From: Thermodesulfobacteriaceae bacterium
GTDB lineage: Bacteria > Desulfobacterota > Dissulfuribacteria > Dissulfuribacterales > UBA3076
Assembly (NCBI GenBank): GCA_012961845.1
Contig: DTYO01000214.1
Location: 1 to 13,127 of the forward strand
Direction: 5' to 3'
Length of the DNA stretch: 13,127 bases
Made by a program: the position numbers and the translations under genes. The notes beneath the pieces were generated by a model. It was not told where the DNA came from and did no database searches. It saw only the letters and a program-made list of their open reading frames with translations. Numbering within the stretch: position 1 is the stretch's first letter; each line of letters opens with the position of its first letter. Shown here piece after piece: positions 8,406 through 13,127 of the stretch.

Positions 8406-8481
8406 TGGTGGAGATGGGGGGACTCGAACCCCCGGCCTCCACGTTGCGAACGTGGCGCTCTCCCAACTGAGCTACATCCCC
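8406..8481 (-). tRNA. tRNA-Ala (anticodon CGC)
   Basis: A complete 76-base cloverleaf on the minus strand with an encoded CCA end (8406-8408). The acceptor arms are GGGGATG and CATCTCC with a G3:U70 wobble pair, the identity element for alanyl-tRNA synthetase. The D arm is GCTC/GAGC, the anticodon stem CCACG/CGTGG and the T stem GGGGG/CCCCC with loop TTCGAGT. The anticodon loop TTCGCAA places CGC at 34-36, which reads GCG (Ala). The gene lies 61 bases after hemY on the same strand and could be carried on the end of the heme transcript. No terminator was recognised on its downstream side. No direct repeat of its 3' end suggesting an integrated element was noticed in the window. Confidence 0.97.
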
Positions 8482-8542
8482 ACATGTACCGGCGCTGGAA
8501 TTATCCTATGGACAAGACGGATGCATACTAACACAAACCGAT

Positions 8543-9904
8543 TTACCGGGAAAGCTCTTCGGCAAGATCCTGTGAATTCGCAATGCAGTCGTTCAGGCTC
8601 ACCCCACCAATCCAGTTGCATCTGATGAAGAGGCCGGTATGTGTTGCCAGTCCGGATTGGATCTGGTTTTCCAGGGCTGAATGGCCCACCATATACTGTG
8701 GAATTGCCTCTTCCCATCTAAATATCTTTATAAATTCAGGAATATTTTTCAGGCCGATCAGATCTTTCAGTTCCCTGAGAACGAGGTCTAGGACAGATCT
8801 GTCCTGGAGTCTGGCCAGGTCGGGTGTCCTAGCCCCCCCGACGAGAACTCTGACAAGGTGGTAGTCGTCAGGGGATCTGTTCGGAAAGATGGAGGAATCC
8901 CACAAAACCCCTAATATGGAATGTTTCTCCCTGCCAGGAGCTAGGAATCCGAATCCGTCGAGTGGATGTTCGGTTGTGCCTTTTTTTATACCCAGGCTTA
9001 CCACTGTAACAGGCGGATAGGTTATTTCCCCGGCCAGACGTGAGAGTTTAGGAGCACTGTTTTTCAGTATCTCTGAAGCCGGGCCGGCAGGGCAGGCCAG
9101 TATCACGTGGCTGCAGTCCACAGTTTCTCCGCTCTTTAGATGAACTTGCCAGCAGCCGGTTTCCCTGGTTATTGAAGCAACAGGGGAATTCAGGCGGAGA
9201 TGAGGGGCAAGTGCAGCGGCAGCGGTATCTGCAAGTTCGCTCATGCCTTTGGGAAACGAGGTCAGCACACCGCCAGGTCCGGCTCCCGGACCTGATCTGC
9301 CCTGTTTCCTGGCCTTGCGCTGGAGCAGTATCATGGCCTTTATAAGACTCCCATAATCCCTTTCCAGCTCATGGATCCTCGGGAAACAGCTTCTGAGGGA
9401 CAGCTTTTCCGGATCACCTGCAAATATGCCGGTTGCCATGGGATCTATCAGGTATTCAAATGCCTCCCTGCCCAGCCTCCTTCGGGCAAAATCCGCCAGG
9501 GATTCATCTCTTGCAGGGTCACCTCCAGGCGCCAGGATTTCCATCAATACCCTCAGGCGTCCCTTGATAGAAAGCAGGTTCGTGTTAAGGAAAGCGGCAG
9601 GTGATTCAGGGAGCTGAATAAGTGATCCATTCTTCACTATATAACGGCGTCTTGCGGAATCGGAGCTTTTCAGAGGCCTGAGCCCGAGTTCCGCAGCCAG
9701 TCCCAGGGTGGATGGTTTGTTGTCCAGTACGCCGTTAACTCCCTTTTCACATCTGAAGCCGTCTTCTTCTACTGTCCATGCCTTGCCTCCTGCCCTCTCT
9801 GAAGATTCAAGCAGGAGCAGTTCCCGGTCAGGCCTGTATTTTCTGAGATACCAGCCCAGGGAGAGTCCCGACATGCCGGCTCCAATAATTACTATCTTAG
9901 CCAT
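8543..9904 (-). CDS. hemY: Protoporphyrinogen/coproporphyrinogen oxidase, FAD-dependent (HemY type)
   Basis: FAD flavoprotein that removes six electrons from a porphyrinogen ring to give protoporphyrin IX, or coproporphyrin III in CgoX-type members. The 453-residue length fits the family. The N-terminus MAKIVIIGAGMSGLSLGWYL is a Rossmann dinucleotide fold with GxGxxG at 8-13, followed by an acidic strand end (LLLLES) and AGGKAWT. The family signature FAGDPEKLSL is present, and the C-terminal FAD contact region reads NWIGGVSLNDCI. The ATG at 9904 overlaps the end of hemH by 13 bases, with GAGG (9912-9915) 7 bases upstream inside hemH. This is the last protein gene of the heme operon. The family is also named hemG or pgoX; it is unrelated to the flavodoxin-like E. 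coli HemG. Oxygen dependence is typical of the family, and the natural substrate cannot be read from sequence. Confidence 0.93.
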   Translation of the reverse strand: MAKIVIIGAGMSGLSLGWYLRKYRPDRELLLLESSERAGGKAWTVEEDGFRCEKGVNGVLDNKPSTLGLAAELGLRPLKSSDSARRRYIVKNGSLIQLPESPAAFLNTNLLSIKGRLRVLMEILAPGGDPARDESLADFARRRLGREAFEYLIDPMATGIFAGDPEKLSLRSCFPRIHELERDYGSLIKAMILLQRKARKQGRSGPGAGPGGVLTSFPKGMSELADTAAAALAPHLRLNSPVASITRETGCWQVHLKSGETVDCSHVILACPAGPASEILKNSAPKLSRLAGEITYPPVTVVSLGIKKGTTEHPLDGFGFLAPGREKHSILGVLWDSSIFPNRSPDDYHLVRVLVGGARTPDLARLQDRSVLDLVLRELKDLIGLKNIPEFIKIFRWEEAIPQYMVGHSALENQIQSGLATHTGLFIRCNWIGGVSLNDCIANSQDLAEELSR

Positions 9905-10884
9905 CCGGCATCCTCGACAGCTTTGAGGGCAATATCTGAAAGGGCCTTGATGAACGCGGGATGATTATTGAGAGAAGGTGTCCTGACCAGTTTTGTCCCG
10001 TGCTGCCGGAGCATCCCCTTATACAGTATGTCTATTTCGTAAAGGGTTTCCACATGGTCCGAAACAAAACTGATGGGCAGGATCAGAATGACCGGGTTGC
10101 CTCTTTCCGCCATATCCAGCAGAAAGGTGTCTGTGGCGGGCTCAAGCCACTCCACCGGACCGCTCCTGCTCTGAAAACACAGCGTTCCCTTTATGCCTGT
10201 CAGGCCTTCCAGCGCATGAATGGTTCGATGGAGATGTTCTACATATGGATCCCCGTCTGTAATCATCTGCTTGGGGAGGCTGTGGGCGCTGTAGACCATA
10301 ACCGGGCTGTTCCCCCGGCTTTCCCTGGCCGCTCCGGACAGCAGTTTTTCTGATTCAGACAGCCCCTGCCGTACAGTCTCGGCTAGGGATGCAACATATC
10401 CTGGATCATCCGGAAAACTCTCTACAACAGAATATTCGAGACCTGCCGCTCTGCAGCATCTCTCAAATTCTCTGATCGAAGAGCCTCCTGTAGCCTTGCT
10501 GTAGTGCGGATACAGGGAAAAACCCAGAACTCTGGTCACTCCTTCCGCCTTCATCTTTTTCAATACATCTGGAGTCCTCGGGTGCCAGTAACGCATTCCG
10601 GTAAAGCAGAGGATTTTTTTCCCCAGCTGTCTTTCCAGCCGATGCTGCACAGCCTTGGCCTGAGATGCAGTGATTCCTGCAAGAGGGCTTCTGCCACCAA
10701 TCTTACTGTAGGCCATACGGCTCTTGGGGGCACGTCTCCAGGCTATCAGCCAGGCAATAGGCCTCTGGAGAATGGCAGGGCCCAGACGGATGATTTCCCG
10801 GTCAGAGAAGAGATTGAAAAGAAACGGCCTTACTGTATCGAGGGAATCTGGCCCCCCCATGTTGAGAAAGAGAATTCCCAGCAT
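9892..10884 (-). CDS. hemH: Ferrochelatase HemH
   Basis: Inserts Fe(II) into a porphyrin: protoporphyrin IX in the classical route, coproporphyrin III in the coproporphyrin-dependent route. Numbering from the ATG at 10884 (330 residues), the catalytic His201 lies in MVYSAHSLPK and the acidic partner Glu279 in ISFVSDHVETLYEID. The N-terminus MLGILFLNMGGPDSLD and the block GGRSPLAGIT are typical. There is no C-terminal cysteine cluster, so no [2Fe-2S] site. A TTG at 10899 would add five residues and overlap the hemE stop in a TTGA arrangement. I prefer the ATG, which fits the family start and leaves 11 bases after hemE. Neither start has a good ribosome binding site, which suggests coupling to hemE translation. 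It overlaps hemY by 13 bases. Confidence 0.95.
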   Translation of the reverse strand: MLGILFLNMGGPDSLDTVRPFLFNLFSDREIIRLGPAILQRPIAWLIAWRRAPKSRMAYSKIGGRSPLAGITASQAKAVQHRLERQLGKKILCFTGMRYWHPRTPDVLKKMKAEGVTRVLGFSLYPHYSKATGGSSIREFERCCRAAGLEYSVVESFPDDPGYVASLAETVRQGLSESEKLLSGAARESRGNSPVMVYSAHSLPKQMITDGDPYVEHLHRTIHALEGLTGIKGTLCFQSRSGPVEWLEPATDTFLLDMAERGNPVILILPISFVSDHVETLYEIDILYKGMLRQHGTKLVRTPSLNNHPAFIKALSDIALKAVEDAGWLR

Positions 10885-10895
10885 TTGATAAACGG

Positions 10896-11918
10896 TCAAG
10901 CAGACAGCTCGTGGACCAGCTTAACCAGCAGCTTTGCCTTGTCTGCCGGTATTTCTGGGAGAATTCCGTGGCCCAGATTAAATATGTGAGCCCTGGCATT
11001 TCTGCCCTGTTCAAGAATGTCCTGCACCCTGAGTCTGAGCTGATCTTCCGGGAGAAACAAGGTGCACGGATCAAGATTGCCCTGCACGACTGTGCTTCCG
11101 AGCTTAAGCAGCGCCTGGTCTATACCTGTGCGCCAGTCAAGACCGATCACGTCAGCCCCTGATTTTTTTATGGATTCCAGGACATGCCCTCCGTCGAACA
11201 CGAAATATATGCGCGGTACTCCCAGGCCTTCAAGGGCTTCAAGTATTCTGGCGGCATATGGAAGGGCGCATTTTTCATAATCTTTTACGGAGAGGATCCC
11301 GGCCCAGGTGTCAAAGACCTGTACTGCCTGGGCGCCTGCTTCGATCTGTGCTTTGAGATATGACAGGGTTACGTCTGTAATGAGATCCATCAGGCGGTGA
11401 TAAAGGGCGGGTGATTCAAACAGCATACGTTTGATATTGACAAAACTCTTGGAGGTTCCTCCTTCTATCAGGTACGTGGCGAGAGTAAACGGAGCTCCGG
11501 AAAAGCCGATAAGGGGTACCCTGTCCTTTAGCTCTTCTCTCAATATCCTGATAGTCTCAAGTACAAAAGAGACGTCTGAGACAGGATCAATCGGGTGCAG
11601 CTTGTCTAAATCGGCTTCCGATCTGACAGGTGGGTCCAGGACAGGCCCCCTTCCTTCATGAAAGGAGAGATTTGCCCCCATCGGGACCAAGGGGATCAGT
11701 ATGTCGGAAAAGAGTATGGCGGCATCCACACCCAGTATATCAACAGGTTGGAGGGTAACCTTGGCAGCGAGTTCAGGTGTTCTGCAAAGGGTCAGAAAAT
11801 CTGTCCGTCCCCTGACTTCCTGGTAAGCGGGCAAATATCTCCCTGCCTGGCGCATGAGCCATACAGGAACAGGTGAAGTTTTTTCTCCGCGACAGGCCCT
11901 GAGAAACAAGTCATTCAT
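10896..11918 (-). CDS. hemE: Uroporphyrinogen III decarboxylase HemE
   Basis: Cytoplasmic enzyme that removes four acetate carboxyls from uroporphyrinogen III to give coproporphyrinogen III. It has 340 residues, normal for the family. The N-terminal signature PVWLMRQAGRYLPAYQEVR carries the substrate-binding Arg23 and Arg27, and Asp72 in AAILFSDILIP is the central pyrrole-binding aspartate. FDTWAGIL, GADVIGLDWR and the C-terminal NLGHGI histidine loop are all present. The ATG at 11918 has GGGAG (11925-11929) six bases upstream. It is second in the operon, 57 bases after the radical SAM gene and immediately before hemH. Confidence 0.97.
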   Translation of the reverse strand: MNDLFLRACRGEKTSPVPVWLMRQAGRYLPAYQEVRGRTDFLTLCRTPELAAKVTLQPVDILGVDAAILFSDILIPLVPMGANLSFHEGRGPVLDPPVRSEADLDKLHPIDPVSDVSFVLETIRILREELKDRVPLIGFSGAPFTLATYLIEGGTSKSFVNIKRMLFESPALYHRLMDLITDVTLSYLKAQIEAGAQAVQVFDTWAGILSVKDYEKCALPYAARILEALEGLGVPRIYFVFDGGHVLESIKKSGADVIGLDWRTGIDQALLKLGSTVVQGNLDPCTLFLPEDQLRLRVQDILEQGRNARAHIFNLGHGILPEIPADKAKLLVKLVHELSA

Positions 11919-11975
11919 AGTTTTCTCCCTTCATCGTCACCGTAATACTGCATGAGCGGCTACAAAGAAATCCCT

Positions 11976-13037
11976 TTATTTTTTGAGTTTCATCGGGGTA
12001 TAACTACAGAAAGGCTCTTCTGCCAGGTAGTCTCCATGGACTGCGTAGGCCCTGGCCCTGCAACCACCGCAGACTCTGATATATTCACAGGCACCGCAAC
12101 TGCCTTTGTAAGATGAAAAGTCTCTGAGCTCTCTGAACAGAGAACTGTTGTTCCAGATGTCTTGTAAAGACTGTTCTTTCAGGCTTCCGGCTGGCAAGGG
12201 AAAGTAACTGCATGGGAGTACGTTTCCGTCTACATCTATGAGGGCGATCAACTGGCCAGCCAGACAGCCTTTTGATCCGCCGGTGGAGAATTTGAGTGTC
12301 CTGTGTTCAACCTTTTCACCAAGTTCTTTTGATTTTTGCAGTCTGATTCTATAATAGTGAGGTGCACATGTAGGCCTGACTAGGATATCATGTTCATTTT
12401 TTTCCATTCCATAGTGCCACTCCAGCAGGGTTTCGTAATCTTCAGGACTTATGAGTTCCTGCATGATATCTTCTCCCCGACCTGTCGGTACGATCATGAA
12501 CATATACCATGCGGTTGCACCGAGTTCCTTGGTCAGACGGTAGGTTTTTTCTATTTCGTCCTGATTTCTCTTGGTAAATGAAGAATTTATCAGGAAGCTG
12601 ATCCCATGTTCCCTGAACAGGCCGGCAGCATTAATGGTGCCGTCAAAAGCCCCGGGCTGCTGTCGGAAGTCGTCGTGCACATCGGCAGAGGAGCCGTCCA
12701 GGCTTAGGGAAACCATGCGTATGCCTGATTCCCTGATCCTGACGCAGATTTTGGGTGTTACCAAGGTGCCGTTCGTAGCCAGGCACATACGAAGCCCTTT
12801 TTCAGTGCCGTATTTCGCTATCTGGAAGACATCCTGACGTAGCAGAGGTTCTCCGCCTGAAAGGACTACCACCGGTTTTGCGAAGCTGGCTATGTCATCC
12901 AGGGTTCTGAATGCCTCAGATAGTGAGAAGTCAGGATGTTCCTTGACTTCGAGATTGGATGAGGATCGGCAGTGTACACACCTGAGATTGCATCTTCTTG
13001 TTATTTCCCATGCCAGCCATTTGAGCTCAAATTTCAT
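11976..13037 (-). CDS. Radical SAM/SPASM heme-biosynthesis protein, AhbD-like
   Basis: Probable radical S-adenosylmethionine enzyme of the AhbD/AhbC/NirJ group, which act on side chains of modified tetrapyrroles. AhbD turns Fe-coproporphyrin III into heme b by oxidative decarboxylation. In this 353-residue protein the SAM cluster motif CxxxCxxC is Cys16, Cys20 and Cys23 in EITRRCNLRCVHC, with the GGEPLL motif at 61-66. The middle holds MIVPTGRG and RPTCAPHYYRI (Cys224), which I associate with AhbD. A C-terminal SPASM-type set, Cys258, 276, 314, 317, 323, 326 and 344, could hold a second cluster; CGACEYIRVCGGCRARAY is characteristic of the group. It leads the heme operon ahead of hemE. The ATG at 13037 lacks a clear Shine-Dalgarno sequence, but family starts are similar. 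Group membership is firm; AhbD rather than AhbC, NirJ or a peptide-modifying SPASM enzyme is inferred from motifs and neighbours. Confidence 0.82.
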   Translation of the reverse strand: MKFELKWLAWEITRRCNLRCVHCRSSSNLEVKEHPDFSLSEAFRTLDDIASFAKPVVVLSGGEPLLRQDVFQIAKYGTEKGLRMCLATNGTLVTPKICVRIRESGIRMVSLSLDGSSADVHDDFRQQPGAFDGTINAAGLFREHGISFLINSSFTKRNQDEIEKTYRLTKELGATAWYMFMIVPTGRGEDIMQELISPEDYETLLEWHYGMEKNEHDILVRPTCAPHYYRIRLQKSKELGEKVEHRTLKFSTGGSKGCLAGQLIALIDVDGNVLPCSYFPLPAGSLKEQSLQDIWNNSSLFRELRDFSSYKGSCGACEYIRVCGGCRARAYAVHGDYLAEEPFCSYTPMKLKK

Positions 13038-13127
13038 GTCAGCAGACTAACATCAGGAATGTGTGAAAACAATAAAAAAACTGGCAAGAATGTTGTTACT
13101 ACGGACAGGGACAGGGCAGCAAAAAAA
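13038..13127. other. Upstream flank of the heme operon
   Basis: These 90 bases precede the radical SAM gene and run to the window edge. On the minus strand a TTGCCA (13082-13087) could be a -35 box, but no convincing -10 box stands at the right distance. No coding frame could be supported. The operon promoter may be here or outside the window. Confidence 0.3.

Noticed and set aside
8406..8481. tRNA-Ala as the attachment site of an integrated element
   Set aside because: No integrase gene and no second copy of the tRNA 3' end were seen; neighbours on both sides are housekeeping genes.
13091..13110. Short direct repeat GACAGG near the right edge
   Set aside because: Only two copies of six bases; not distinguishable from chance.

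Overview
The window looks like ordinary chromosomal DNA from a Gram-negative bacterium. The best guess is Desulfobacterota or a related former deltaproteobacterial lineage. The reasons are a hybrid sensor kinase with a periplasmic solute-binding sensor and an NtrB-like AGGIAHDF H-box, and an AhbD/NirJ-type radical SAM heme enzyme, a family common in anaerobes and sulfate reducers. The assignment rests on gene content and remembered family features, not on any search. No insertion sequence, integrase, CRISPR array or phage gene is visible.

Layout, left to right. Positions 1-1814 (+) hold dnaK, missing about its first 33 codons because the window starts inside it. It ends at a clear rho-independent terminator (1851-1883), and no dnaJ follows. 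Positions 2054-3211 (+) encode an HD-domain phosphohydrolase of the dGTP triphosphohydrolase family. Facing it, 3267-5801 (-) encodes an 844-residue hybrid histidine kinase: signal peptide, SBP_bac_3 sensor, one membrane helix, PAS, HisKA, HATPase_c and receiver. A 405-base stretch without a convincing gene (5802-6206) follows, then htpG (Hsp90) at 6207-8138 (-). After a 267-base gap comes a complete tRNA-Ala(CGC) gene at 8406-8481 (-).

The right half is a heme operon on the minus strand, read from right to left. It starts with an AhbD-like radical SAM/SPASM protein (11976-13037), followed by hemE (10896-11918), hemH (about 9892-10884) and hemY/hemG (8543-9904). The genes are tightly packed: 57 bases between the first two, 11 bases between hemE and the preferred hemH start, and a 13-base overlap between hemH and hemY. 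HemE makes coproporphyrinogen III, HemY oxidises a porphyrinogen and HemH inserts iron. The radical SAM protein resembles the enzyme that decarboxylates Fe-coproporphyrin III to heme in the siroheme-dependent route.

That combination is the most interesting thing here. No coproporphyrinogen decarboxylase (HemN/HemF) or ChdC/HemQ is encoded in the window. The four genes could therefore form a self-contained route in which an AhbD-type enzyme does the last step after HemY and HemH have acted on coproporphyrin. This is a hypothesis: hemN may lie elsewhere in the genome. The rest of the window reads as conserved housekeeping genes plus one orphan sensor kinase.
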